From NCBI GenBank assembly GCA_000753455.2, contig LM994670.1:2119505-2182442 (forward strand): a DNA stretch of 62,938 nucleotides, read 5' to 3'. Of this stretch, positions 39,260-48,388 are shown one piece after another. The notes under the pieces were generated by a model. That model ran no database searches. It saw only the letters and a list, made by a program, of their open reading frames with translations, and was not told the DNA's origin. The DNA comes from Clostridium jeddahitimonense. GTDB taxonomy: Bacteria > Bacillota > Clostridia > Clostridiales > Clostridiaceae. Made by a program: the position numbers and the translations under genes. How positions within the stretch are numbered: the stretch's first letter is position 1; every line of letters starts with the position of its first letter.

Positions 39260-40705
39260 TTACTTATTTAAAATATTAGCAATTACTTCTCTCTCATCAA
39301 AATGAACCTTTCCTTCAGGCATTATTTGATAAGTTTCATGACCTTTACCAGCAAGCACTACTACATCTCCTGGTTCTGCCATATCCATTGCTAATCTTAT
39401 AGCCTCAACTCTATCTTCAATAGCTAAATAGTTAGTTTTTTGTATATCACAACTAATCTCCTTTAAAATTGCAATAGGATCTTCTGTTCTTGGATTATCA
39501 GAAGTTATAATTACTAAATCTGCAATTTCACTACCAATTCTTCCCATTTCCGCTCTCTTAACCTTGTCTCTATCTCCACCACTGCCATAAACAGCTATTA
39601 ATCTATTTTTAGTAAGTGCTCTTAAAGTCTCTAAAAGATTTTTTAATCCATCTGGCGTGTGAGCAAAATCAATTATCAACTCATATGGAAGATTATACTT
39701 ATTCCCTACTCTTTCACATCTACCTGGAACTATTACATCTAACAAACCACTCTTAATATTTTCATCACTAATTCCTAGTGTCTTAGCTGCAGCAATACAT
39801 CCTAATGCATTATGAACATTATACTCTCCTGGTAATACAAATTCATATCTTGTTCCATTTACTGTGAATATAGTGTCTTGTCCTTCGAACATAACTTCAG
39901 TTGCTTTATAATCACTTTCTTCATTTATTGAATAAGTTATAGCCTCTTTATTTAACTTTTCTAAATCTCTAATCACATTATATCCGTAATTATTATCTAC
40001 ATTAATTATAGAGTAATCACTTCTTTCAAAAAGCTTAAATTTTGCATCATAATAATTTTCGAAAGTTTTATGAAAATCTAAATGATCCCTTGTTATATTA
40101 GTAAATATTCCAATATCAAAATGACATCCATATACCCTATCTAAAGCTAGGGAGTGAGAGGATACTTCCATCACACAATATTTACACCCTTTATCTACCA
40201 TACTCTTAAATAATTTTTGTAATTCTAATGATTCAGGAGTAGTATGAGTAGATTCTATTTTTTCATCTCCAATATAATTAGCTATAGTGCCAATTAAACC
40301 TACTTTTTTCCCTGACTTTTCTAAAATAGATTTTAGTATGTATACACTTGTTGTTTTTCCATTTGTTCCTGTTACACCTATTAACTTAAGTTTTTTTGTT
40401 GGATGATCATAGTAGTTAGCTGCCATAGTAGCTAATGTTTTTCTGCCTTCTTCTACTTTTATAATAGTTACATCTTCTAAGTTACTAGTTAAATCTATAT
40501 CTTTTTCACATATAATTACTCTAGCACCATTTTCAACAGCTTTGCTTACAAAGTTATGTCCATCAACCTCAAACCCTGAAAGACACACAAAAATATCATC
40601 TTTGCTAACTTTTCTACTATCGTATTGAATATTAACTATCTCTTTATCTAAATTTCCTTTTACTACTTTATAATTTACCCCATCTAATAATTGTAATAGT
40701 TTCAT
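39260..40705 (-). CDS. murE: MurE, UDP-MurNAc-dipeptide:diamino acid ligase
   Basis: A 481-residue Mur ligase that adds the third amino acid. ATP loop is VTGTNGKTTSVYIL. The DNPRTEDP motif in the C-domain points to a diaminopimelate-adding enzyme rather than a lysine-adding one, in line with Clostridium cell walls. A terminator lies between it and spoVD, so murE-F-mraY-spoVE may have another promoter. Confidence 0.96.
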   Translation of the reverse strand: MKLLQLLDGVNYKVVKGNLDKEIVNIQYDSRKVSKDDIFVCLSGFEVDGHNFVSKAVENGARVIICEKDIDLTSNLEDVTIIKVEEGRKTLATMAANYYDHPTKKLKLIGVTGTNGKTTSVYILKSILEKSGKKVGLIGTIANYIGDEKIESTHTTPESLELQKLFKSMVDKGCKYCVMEVSSHSLALDRVYGCHFDIGIFTNITRDHLDFHKTFENYYDAKFKLFERSDYSIINVDNNYGYNVIRDLEKLNKEAITYSINEESDYKATEVMFEGQDTIFTVNGTRYEFVLPGEYNVHNALGCIAAAKTLGISDENIKSGLLDVIVPGRCERVGNKYNLPYELIIDFAHTPDGLKNLLETLRALTKNRLIAVYGSGGDRDKVKRAEMGRIGSEIADLVIITSDNPRTEDPIAILKEISCDIQKTNYLAIEDRVEAIRLAMDMAEPGDVVVLAGKGHETYQIMPEGKVHFDEREVIANILNK

Positions 40706-40744
40706 TACTTCATCTCCTCTTAATAATTAGATATCTCAAAAGAT

Positions 40745-40778
40745 AAAAATTTAGCATGTGATATTCCACATGCTAAAC
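40745..40778 (-). terminator. Terminator after spoVD
   Basis: An 11-bp TTTAGCATGTG/CACATGCTAAA stem (40750-40777) with a 6-base loop, then TTTTTATCTTTT on the minus strand. It lies between spoVD and murE. Confidence 0.87.
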
Positions 40779-40791
40779 TAATGGTAAACTT

Positions 40792-42987
40792 TTAATCTCC
40801 GTATTCCGAAGTAAGTATAAGTTTCACCGTATCACCTATAACAATTACCTCTCCTTGTGGAGTACTTTGATTAGTAACAACTCCATCTCCCTGAAGAGTA
40901 TAATTAATTCCTAAGCTTTCTAATAGTTCTATAGCTGACTCTTTAGAATATCCTATCAAATCTGGCATAACAACATTCTTATTATAATTTCCATCTCCAT
41001 CAGTGTAAAGATTAATCTTTGACCCCTCTTTAACTACATATCCAGGATATGGTTTTATATCTGTTATTATAGACCCACTTCCTTCAATATTATACTCTAA
41101 ATTGTTATCTTTGAGAACCTTTTTAGCTTCATCTATTGATAATCCCCTTAATTCTGGAATTACAATTTCTCTTAAAATAGAATCATTATCTTTTAGAATT
41201 TCATCATTCATGTAGTTTATTATATCATCTATCAATACCTTAGCTACCGGTGCTGTTACAACACCTGCATAGTAATCACCATTACTTGGCTCATCTATAC
41301 TTACAAATACCGTAACCTTAGGATCATTGCTAGGAATCATAGCTGCCATTGATGATATATACCTTCCTGATTCATATCCTCCAGTAACAGGGTTAACCTT
41401 TTGTGCTGTACCAGTTTTCCCTCCTAAGTGATATCCTGCTATATACGATCTATTAGATCCACCTTTATTTACCGTTCTCTCCAAGTAATCTCTTAAAACA
41501 GCTGTCATTTCCTCTGATAAAACATTTTCTTTAACAGTAGGTTCAAAAACTTCATCTACCACATCTTCACCAGTTGATGTTGTATGAGTTACAGTTTTCA
41601 TTATATGCGGCTGAATAAGTGTACCACCATTGGCTAACGCATTAAAAGCAGTCATATATTGCACTGCGTTTACTGTATTTGTTTGTCCAAAAGAAATTGT
41701 AGCTAAATCTGCCTCTTTTATCGAATCTACACTTTTTATTATTCCTCTTGCCTCTCCTGGCAAATCAATGCCTGAAACTTGACCAAAACCTAATTTTTTA
41801 ATATATTCAGTTAACTTTTCTTTACCGATTTTTTCACCCAACTTCATAAACCCTACGTTACATGAATTCTGCAATATCTCTGGCAAAGTCTGTTCTCCAT
41901 GTCCTCCATGTTTCCAACATTTTATAGTATGTGGTCCTACCTGTAAGCTTCCTCCACAAGTGAATTTATCCGTTTCACTTACAAGCCCCTCCTCTAATGC
42001 TGTAACCATAGTCACAACCTTAAATATAGATCCTGGTTCAAAAGTATCATTAACTAAACTATTTCTCCACATTTTTTGTAGTTTTTCCGCATCAGTATTT
42101 CCAGTAAAATCAGAATACCCTTCAAATGGATTATTAGGATCAAAGTCTGGTTTATTTACCATAGCTAAAACCTCGCCATTATTTGGATCCATTACTAATA
42201 TAGAAACTCTTGCTGCCTTATTATCTACTAAAGCTTTTTCTGCAGCCTTTTCTGCAAAGGCTTGGATATTTTTATCTATTGTAAGAGTAACATCCTTACC
42301 AGTTATTGGTGCCGTAAACTTAGATATAGTATATGATACATTAGCACTATTTCTATCTAGCTCTGATATTCTTATTCCTGGAACACCAGATAAATATTCA
42401 TTATACTGTAACTCTACGCCAGTTAGTCCTTGTCCATCAACATTAGTACTTCCAAGAACATGAGCTAAAAACTCACCATTTGGATAATATCTCTTTGTAT
42501 CTGGAGATACAATTACCCCACTAATCTCTAATGCTTTTACCTTATCCGCTGCTTCTTTCTCTATTCTTCTAACAAGATTAGCAGATCCAGCATTAGCTCC
42601 ACTTGGTAACTTTGTTTCTAACTTTTCAAGCACCTTATCACTTTCTAAACCTAGGGCATTAGCAATTAACGGTGCTATATCTTTCGTTTCTAAACCTTTC
42701 TTATTTAAGCTTTGTCTAATTGAATTAAGATCGAAGTCAACTCTATAAACATCTGCAGAAACAGCAAGTTCTTCACCATCTCTATCTAATATTCTACCTC
42801 TTCTTGCATCAATCCTAACTTCGCTTGTCCATTGTTCTTCAGCTCTCTTAGCATAATCCTCTCGCTTAACAATCATTATGTAGGCTAATCTCAGGCTAAG
42901 AATTAAAAATGTTAAAGTTATTACACTAATAACGATTGTCATTCTTTTCTTCATAACTGCACGGTCTTTGAACGTTCTTTTACTCAT
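40792..42987 (-). CDS. spoVD: SpoVD/PBP2-type transpeptidase with PASTA domains
   Basis: A 731-residue class B penicillin-binding protein. One N-terminal membrane helix (about 17-38), a PBP dimerisation domain, then a transpeptidase domain with Ser320 in EPGSIFKVV, SCN near 375 and KTGTAQ near 524. Two PASTA domains end the protein (about 608-670 and 675-731). The PASTA tail is typical of SpoVD. The start is the ATG at 42987 after GGGGGAATG. It is placed between ftsL and murE as in other Clostridia and pairs with spoVE. Confidence 0.95.
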   Translation of the reverse strand: MSKRTFKDRAVMKKRMTIVISVITLTFLILSLRLAYIMIVKREDYAKRAEEQWTSEVRIDARRGRILDRDGEELAVSADVYRVDFDLNSIRQSLNKKGLETKDIAPLIANALGLESDKVLEKLETKLPSGANAGSANLVRRIEKEAADKVKALEISGVIVSPDTKRYYPNGEFLAHVLGSTNVDGQGLTGVELQYNEYLSGVPGIRISELDRNSANVSYTISKFTAPITGKDVTLTIDKNIQAFAEKAAEKALVDNKAARVSILVMDPNNGEVLAMVNKPDFDPNNPFEGYSDFTGNTDAEKLQKMWRNSLVNDTFEPGSIFKVVTMVTALEEGLVSETDKFTCGGSLQVGPHTIKCWKHGGHGEQTLPEILQNSCNVGFMKLGEKIGKEKLTEYIKKLGFGQVSGIDLPGEARGIIKSVDSIKEADLATISFGQTNTVNAVQYMTAFNALANGGTLIQPHIMKTVTHTTSTGEDVVDEVFEPTVKENVLSEEMTAVLRDYLERTVNKGGSNRSYIAGYHLGGKTGTAQKVNPVTGGYESGRYISSMAAMIPSNDPKVTVFVSIDEPSNGDYYAGVVTAPVAKVLIDDIINYMNDEILKDNDSILREIVIPELRGLSIDEAKKVLKDNNLEYNIEGSGSIITDIKPYPGYVVKEGSKINLYTDGDGNYNKNVVMPDLIGYSKESAIELLESLGINYTLQGDGVVTNQSTPQGEVIVIGDTVKLILTSEYGD

Positions 42988-43006
42988 AATCATTCCCCCA
43001 TACCCA

Positions 43007-43119
43007 GATGAATTAATGAATAAAAGAAAAAGCCAATATCTAATACTTAGTCTTTCTAAAGCAATTTTAACTTATAGAAAGCCTATAAAGGAATTCTATA
43101 AGTTATTCATTAATTCATC
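43007..43119. repeat. Nested inverted repeats between ftsL and spoVD
   Basis: A perfect 17-bp inverted repeat (43007-43023 and 43103-43119) brackets the gap, and an 11-bp inverted repeat (43069-43079 and 43094-43104) is nested on its right side. The outer right arm contains the ftsL stop region. No T run follows, so it is not an ordinary terminator. Confidence 0.7.
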
Positions 43120-43580
43120 CAATTTGCTATTTTTGCTATTAGGTTTGTTTTTGTATTAGTCTCTTTTTTATCTTTTATGTGATCAAAATAATTCTTAGAC
43201 ATATCAATTGTTATACTGCTTGATTTATCAGGATAAGTCATGTTTAATCCATTTACAGCTACTTCATTTATATTATCAAGGGAAGATACTTTAAGTAAGT
43301 CTACTTTCATAGCTTCATTTTTAGCTAATTCAGTTTCCATTTCCACTTCCAAATTTGATAAATTCTTTTGGATTTTGTATACATAGCTATCAATACTTAA
43401 ACTCGCTACACCTAAAATTGAAACAATTACTGCTGAAGATATTATTTTTACTCTGTTGTTTTTCCAGTCAAACTCTTTTTTTACTTGTTTCTTTTTCTTC
43501 TTAACCTCTTGCTCCTTTACCTTTCTTTCTGGTGCAAGTGCTGTATTTCCTCTTATATAATCATATTCTCTAACAACCAT
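43110..43580 (-). CDS. ftsL: FtsL-like cell-division protein
   Basis: A 156-residue bitopic protein. A basic, lysine-rich cytoplasmic part (about 20-45), a membrane helix (about 46-65), then a coiled coil (KIQKNLSNLEVEMETELA) fitting FtsL/DivIC partners. Sequence is poorly conserved, but place between rsmH and spoVD supports the call. The start is the ATG at 43580, which follows GGGAGATG at a longish distance. The C-terminus lies inside an inverted repeat arm. Confidence 0.85.
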   Translation of the reverse strand: MVVREYDYIRGNTALAPERKVKEQEVKKKKKQVKKEFDWKNNRVKIISSAVIVSILGVASLSIDSYVYKIQKNLSNLEVEMETELAKNEAMKVDLLKVSSLDNINEVAVNGLNMTYPDKSSSITIDMSKNYFDHIKDKKETNTKTNLIAKIANWMN

Positions 43581-43616
43581 TTTATTCACATCTCCCACAT
43601 ATTAATTTACCCTTTT

Positions 43617-44549
43617 TTATATTTTCTCAATTACCCTTAATTTCGCACTTCTACTTCTTGGATTCATTTCCACTTCTTCTTTTGATGGATCTATAGCTTT
43701 TCTGCTAATAACCTTAACTTTAGCTTTTTCTCCACAAACACATATTGGGAATTCCTTTGGACATCTGCAAGATACAGCTAAATCCCTAAACTTATTTTTT
43801 ACTATTCTATCTTCTAGAGAGTGGAAAGTAATAATTGCCATCCTTCCGCCTTTAGATAACTTACTAACTCCATCTTCTATAGCTCTATTTAATATTGATA
43901 GTTCGCTATTTACTTCTATTCTTATAGCTTGGAAAGTTCTCTTTGCTGGATGAGGTCCTTCTCTTCTAGCCTTTGCAGGTATAGCATTTTTTATTATTTC
44001 TACTAACTCTAAAGTAGTTTCAATATCTTTTTCTTCTCTAGCATTAACAATAAATGTTGCTACCCTTTTAGCAAATTTTTCTTCTCCATAATCTCTTATA
44101 ATTCTATATAGTTCTTCTTCTGAATATGTGTTAACAACTTCATAAGCAGACAATTCATTTTCTCTATTCATTCTCATATCAAGAGGCGCATCTTTCATAT
44201 AACTAAATCCTCTTTCACCAGTATCTAACTGATAAGATGAAACTCCTAAGTCCATTAGTATTCCATCTACCTCTTCTATATCTAAATCATCTAGTATCTG
44301 CTTAATATTATAAAAATTATTATGTACATATGTTACATTATTAAAGTTCTGTAATCTTAAACCTGCCGCTTTTAAAGCGTCTGTATCTTGGTCAATACCT
44401 ATTAAACGTCCATTTTCTGAAAGTCTTTTAAGAATCTCTGAAGAGTGCCCAGCACCGCCAAGTGTGCCATCTACATAAATTCCATCTTCTTTAATATTTA
44501 AAGCATCTAAACATTCATTTAAAAGAACTGAAACGTGATTAAATTCCAT
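43617..44549 (-). CDS. rsmH: RsmH, 16S rRNA C1402 N4-methyltransferase
   Basis: A 310-residue SAM-dependent enzyme (MraW) that methylates C1402 in the ribosomal P site. Motif I is [15 protein letters not shown], and [10 protein letters not shown] and [10 protein letters not shown] are typical. The C-terminal Cys-rich segment [13 protein letters not shown] is normal in the family. It follows mraZ by 12 bases. Confidence 0.97.
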   Translation of the reverse strand: MEFNHVSVLLNECLDALNIKEDGIYVDGTLGGAGHSSEILKRLSENGRLIGIDQDTDALKAAGLRLQNFNNVTYVHNNFYNIKQILDDLDIEEVDGILMDLGVSSYQLDTGERGFSYMKDAPLDMRMNRENELSAYEVVNTYSEEELYRIIRDYGEEKFAKRVATFIVNAREEKDIETTLELVEIIKNAIPAKARREGPHPAKRTFQAIRIEVNSELSILNRAIEDGVSKLSKGGRMAIITFHSLEDRIVKNKFRDLAVSCRCPKEFPICVCGEKAKVKVISRKAIDPSKEEVEMNPRSRSAKLRVIEKI

Positions 44550-44561
44550 TTTAAAAACTCC

Positions 44562-44990
44562 TTATATTCCTAAATCGCCCATTTTGTCAGCTATACTATC
44601 AAAGTCTATATCTGACTCATTATAGCTTTCCCATTTTTCCTTACTCCAAATCTCAACCTTATTTAAAGCACCTATAGTTACTATTTCCTTTTCAATGCCT
44701 GCATATTCTCTAAGATTTGCCGGAATTAAACCTCTTCCCTGTTTATCTGTTTCAACTTCTGTTGCCCCAGCAACAAAGAATCTTACGAAAGCTCTAGCAT
44801 CTCTATTAGTAAGTGGTAAGTTTTTCAACTTTTCCTCAAATTTCTGCCATTCATCTATAGGATAAGCATAAAGACAACCATCTAACCCTTTGCTGATTAT
44901 AAATTTATCTCCTAAACCCTCCCTTAATTTTGAAGGTACAATTATTCTATTTTTACTATCTAAACTATGTTGATATTCCCCTATGAACAT
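44562..44990 (-). CDS. mraZ: MraZ, transcriptional regulator of the dcw cluster
   Basis: A 142-residue protein with two SpoVT/AbrB-like halves ([20 protein letters not shown] and [19 protein letters not shown]). MraZ binds direct repeats before its own gene and adjusts division/wall gene expression. Three tandem repeats are present 29 bases upstream of the gene (45019-45048). It is the first gene of the dcw cluster here. Confidence 0.97.
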   Translation of the reverse strand: MFIGEYQHSLDSKNRIIVPSKLREGLGDKFIISKGLDGCLYAYPIDEWQKFEEKLKNLPLTNRDARAFVRFFVAGATEVETDKQGRGLIPANLREYAGIEKEIVTIGALNKVEIWSKEKWESYNESDIDFDSIADKMGDLGI

Positions 44991-45018
44991 TTTGCACCTC
45001 AGAAATTCTCTCTACATT

Positions 45019-45048
45019 TAACCACTTTCCACCACTTTTAACCACTTT
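45019..45048 (-). promoter_or_regulatory. Three tandem MraZ boxes
   Basis: On the minus strand three abutting 10-base repeats AAAGTGGTTA, AAAGTGGTGG, AAAGTGGTTA, so each AAAGTGG core is one helical turn from the next. They lie just downstream of the -10 box, where bound MraZ would block transcription. Similar AAAGTG repeats are known as MraZ sites in other Gram-positives. Confidence 0.85.
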
Positions 45049-45054
45049 ATATAT

Positions 45055-45083
45055 ATTTTATAAAACTTTTATGTATTCTTCAA
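45055..45083 (-). promoter_or_regulatory. Promoter of mraZ and the dcw cluster
   Basis: On the minus strand TTGAAG, 17 bases, TAAAAT. The start point would fall at or next to the first MraZ box. Confidence 0.7.
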
Positions 45084-45221
45084 GTAGTTTTACTACTTTT
45101 TAGCTAGTTTTTTTAATTTTTAAGCTAGTAATTTCAAGGCTTCAGCACTTCTTTACATTTCTTGTAATTATTTTTAGCACTTTTAAAATTAATTTTTTAT
45201 CCTTTTATCACTATTTTAAGC

Positions 45222-45270
45222 AAAAAAAATAGTGTGTATCTAATTCTTACAAATTAAATACACACTATTT
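45222..45270 (-). terminator. Terminator after ychF
   Basis: A 13-bp AAATAGTGTGTAT/ATACACACTATTT stem with an 18-base loop, then a T run on the minus strand. It lies directly past the ychF stop. Confidence 0.87.
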
Positions 45271-45278
45271 AATCACTA

Positions 45279-46376
45279 TTATACGTTGAATCTAAAGTTT
45301 ACAACATCTCCATCTTTCATAACGTACTCTTTACCTTCTAATCTATATAAACCTTTTTCTTTAGCAGCTGCTTCCGAACCACACTCTATTAAATCATCAT
45401 ATCCAACTACTTCAGCTCTGATGAATCCTCTTTCAATATCTGAGTGAATTTTACCTGCTGCAGCTGGAGCTTTTGTTCCTTCTTTTATAGTCCAAGCTCT
45501 TACTTCTTGAACACCAGCAGTTAAATAACTTATTAGTCCTAAAAGCTTATAAGAAGCTCTTATAAGTTTATCTAGACCTGATTCTACTAAACCATACTCT
45601 TCAAGCATTTCTGCCTTTTCATCATCTTCTAATCCTGAAAGTTCTTCTTCAAGTTTAGCACAAACTACTACTACTTCTGAATTTTCATTTGCAGCATATT
45701 CTTTAACTGTCTTTACATAATCATTTTCTAGATTACCACTCATCATGTCATCTTCAGAAATATTACAAGAATATAAAACTGGCTTAGATGTAATCATAAA
45801 TAAAGTTTTAATAAATGCATCTTCATCTTCTGTTACTTCTAAAGTTCTTATTGGTTTATTAGCTTCTAAATGAGCTTTAACCTTTTCCATTATCTCATAC
45901 TCTGCCTTAGCTTTCTTATCTCCTGATCTCGCAAGCTTAACTCCCTTTTCCATTCTTCTCTCTAAAACTTCTAAATCAGCAAAAATAAGCTCTAAATTAA
46001 TTGTTTCTATATCTCTAATTGGATCTACAGACCCTTCAACGTGAACAACATTTCCATCATCAAAACATCTTACCGCATGTACTATAGCTTCAACTTCTCT
46101 TATATGTGATAAAAACTTATTTCCAAGTCCTTCTCCTTTTGAAGCTCCTTTTACAAGTCCAGCTATATCATAAAATTCTACAGCAGTATAAACTTTTCTT
46201 TTAGTATTATACATTTTTTCAAGTACATCTAATCTTTTATCTGGAACGCTAACAACACCTACATTTGGTTCGATTGTACAAAATGGGTAGTTAGCAGATT
46301 CTGCTCCTGCTTTTGTTATAGCATTAAATAAAGTACTCTTACCTACGTTTGGTAACCCTACAATTCCTAATCTCAT
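45279..46376 (-). CDS. ychF: YchF/OLA1 family ATPase
   Basis: A 365-residue Obg-like P-loop protein that prefers ATP to GTP and associates with ribosomes. The G domain starts with [18 protein letters not shown], the [17 protein letters not shown] loop is present, and the C-terminal TGS-type domain ends in [15 protein letters not shown]. Length and motifs are normal. It has its own promoter and terminator, so it is monocistronic. Confidence 0.97.
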   Translation of the reverse strand: MRLGIVGLPNVGKSTLFNAITKAGAESANYPFCTIEPNVGVVSVPDKRLDVLEKMYNTKRKVYTAVEFYDIAGLVKGASKGEGLGNKFLSHIREVEAIVHAVRCFDDGNVVHVEGSVDPIRDIETINLELIFADLEVLERRMEKGVKLARSGDKKAKAEYEIMEKVKAHLEANKPIRTLEVTEDEDAFIKTLFMITSKPVLYSCNISEDDMMSGNLENDYVKTVKEYAANENSEVVVVCAKLEEELSGLEDDEKAEMLEEYGLVESGLDKLIRASYKLLGLISYLTAGVQEVRAWTIKEGTKAPAAAGKIHSDIERGFIRAEVVGYDDLIECGSEAAAKEKGLYRLEGKEYVMKDGDVVNFRFNV

Positions 46377-46416
46377 CTAAGTACATTCCTTTCTTCCGTA
46401 TACTAATACTTTTAAA

Positions 46417-46445
46417 ATTATACTCTACAAACATTTTTATTTCAA
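46417..46445 (-). promoter_or_regulatory. Sigma-A promoter of ychF
   Basis: On the minus strand TTGAAA, 17 bases, TATAAT, about 40 bases upstream of the ychF ATG. The rest of the gap to 46599 shows no gene and no clear terminator for the exporter genes. Confidence 0.8.
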
Positions 46446-46599
46446 CCATTTAAAATATACAACCATAGATAAATATAGATTAATACTATAAATTCACCCT
46501 ACACTTACATTTCTATCTGTATTACACTTAAACTTTTCACTATATTATTCATATTTTTCTCTTTGCTCTATCAAATTTTCCCCTTTACGAAGTAATCCA

Positions 46600-48387
46600 C
46601 TATGCTCCTTCACTTATAAATCTATACTGAGCCATATAAAGGTTATAATAAACTCCTCTTTTGACTAAAAGCTCCTCATGACTTCCCATTTCACTTATTC
46701 CACCATTTTCAACCACCATTATCTTATCGCAATCTCTAATTGTAGATAATCTATGTGCGATAACAAAGGAAGTTCTTCCTTGAAGAAGTTTTTCTATTCC
46801 TTCTTGTACTAACTTTTCAGTTTCAGTGTCAATATTTGATGTAGCTTCATCTAATATTAATATTCTAGGGTTTGCAAGTAATGCTCTCGCAAAAGATACT
46901 AATTGTCTTTGACCTAAAGAAAGTCTGGATCCCCTTTCATTCACCTCTGTTTCATATCCTTTTTCCATACGCATAATAAAATCATGGGCATTTACAGCTT
47001 TAGCTGCTTCTATTACTTCCTCATCAGTTGCATTTAACCTTCCATATCTTATATTTTCCATTATTGATGTAGAAAATAAAAATGTATCTTGAAGCATTAT
47101 TCCCATCTGAGATCTATATGATTCTAATTTTACCTCCTTAATGTCTTTACCATCCACTAAAATTTTACCGTTACTAGGATCATAAAATCTACTCAACAAA
47201 GATATTATTGTTGTTTTACCAGCTCCTGTAGCACCTACTAAAGCCACTCTATCACCTTTATTAACTTTAAAGTTTACTTTACTCAAAACTTCTGAACTAT
47301 TATTATAAGCAAAGCTTACATCCTTAAACTCTACTTTTCCACTTATTTTACCAATGTCAATGGCTTCTGGTATATTCTCTATATCTGGTTTTATATCTAA
47401 AATATCAAATATTCTATCAGCTGCTGCAAAATTAGTTATCATTGTATTATAAAAACTCGAAAGATTTGTTATTGGTCTCCAGAACATTCCTGTATACATC
47501 GAAAACGCAATAAGCTTCCCTATTTGTATTTCTCCTGATATAACTAATCTATACCCTACAGCAAATACTATTAAAGTTCCAACACCCCATGATAATTCAA
47601 CTAATGGCCAAAATAAATCATTCAATTTTATCGCTTGCAAAAAAGCATTCTTCTCCTTCCTGACCATTTCCTTATAAGTTTTTTCTGTATCCTCCTCCTT
47701 AGCAAAAGCTTGTACAACCTTCATCCCTGAAAAATTTTCATGGGTAAATCCATTTAAGTTTGATCTTTTACTCCTAAAATCATTCCATCTTTTTCTTGAT
47801 TTTGTCTCAATATAAAACATAGATATAGCTAATACAGGAAGCAAAGTCATGCATGCAACAGCAAGTTTAAAATTCATTATCATCATAGCAATGCATACAC
47901 AAATTAAACTTAACCCTTCAGGTATAACAGTCTGTATACTCTGATTGAATAAATTTTTAAGAGCATTTACATCTCCAACAACTCTTGCCAATATCTTTCC
48001 CACAGGTCTTGAATCAAAAAAATCGAAAGACAAATTCTGAATATGGCTATAAAGTTCCTTTCTTATATCTAGTAATACTGTATTAGTAACTTCAGAAATC
48101 ATTTTCCATCTAATTCTTGATAAAATCCATGCAAAAGCATTTAGAGAAAGAAGAATTAAACCAATAAGTAATAAACCTTTAACATTTTCATTCTCTACAT
48201 GGTTATCTATAGCAATCTGAAGTAAATAAGGATTTATAATACTACACATCATTACAAATATCATAAGCAAAATTACAATAACAGTTTTAGCTTTATGAGG
48301 TTTTAAATATATAGATAACCTTCTAACTATTTCTACTTTACTTCTTTTTAACGTTTGCTCATCTTTATTAATTGAATTACTACCCAT
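46600..48387 (-). CDS. ABC exporter half-transporter, BmrD-like
   Basis: A 595-residue half-transporter: six membrane helices (about 35-330) followed by a nucleotide-binding domain. Walker A GATGAGKT is at 385-392 and Walker B LILDEATS carries the catalytic Glu514. The signature is LSLGQ (489-493) instead of LSGGQ. With the upstream partner it would form a heterodimeric exporter with one full and one weakened ATP site. The start is ATG behind GAGGTG. It begins one base after the partner ends. The substrate is unknown; multidrug export is the family guess. Confidence 0.9.
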   Translation of the reverse strand: MGSNSINKDEQTLKRSKVEIVRRLSIYLKPHKAKTVIVILLMIFVMMCSIINPYLLQIAIDNHVENENVKGLLLIGLILLSLNAFAWILSRIRWKMISEVTNTVLLDIRKELYSHIQNLSFDFFDSRPVGKILARVVGDVNALKNLFNQSIQTVIPEGLSLICVCIAMMIMNFKLAVACMTLLPVLAISMFYIETKSRKRWNDFRSKRSNLNGFTHENFSGMKVVQAFAKEEDTEKTYKEMVRKEKNAFLQAIKLNDLFWPLVELSWGVGTLIVFAVGYRLVISGEIQIGKLIAFSMYTGMFWRPITNLSSFYNTMITNFAAADRIFDILDIKPDIENIPEAIDIGKISGKVEFKDVSFAYNNSSEVLSKVNFKVNKGDRVALVGATGAGKTTIISLLSRFYDPSNGKILVDGKDIKEVKLESYRSQMGIMLQDTFLFSTSIMENIRYGRLNATDEEVIEAAKAVNAHDFIMRMEKGYETEVNERGSRLSLGQRQLVSFARALLANPRILILDEATSNIDTETEKLVQEGIEKLLQGRTSFVIAHRLSTIRDCDKIMVVENGGISEMGSHEELLVKRGVYYNLYMAQYRFISEGA

Positions 48388-48388
48388 A

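Noticed and set aside
41960..42463. Forward open frame of 167 codons opposite spoVD
   Set aside because: Lies wholly inside the intact transpeptidase gene on the other strand; serine- and leucine-rich shadow composition.
46446..46599. Terminator or small gene after the ABC exporter
   Set aside because: No GC-rich hairpin with a T run and no open frame with a ribosome site was visible.
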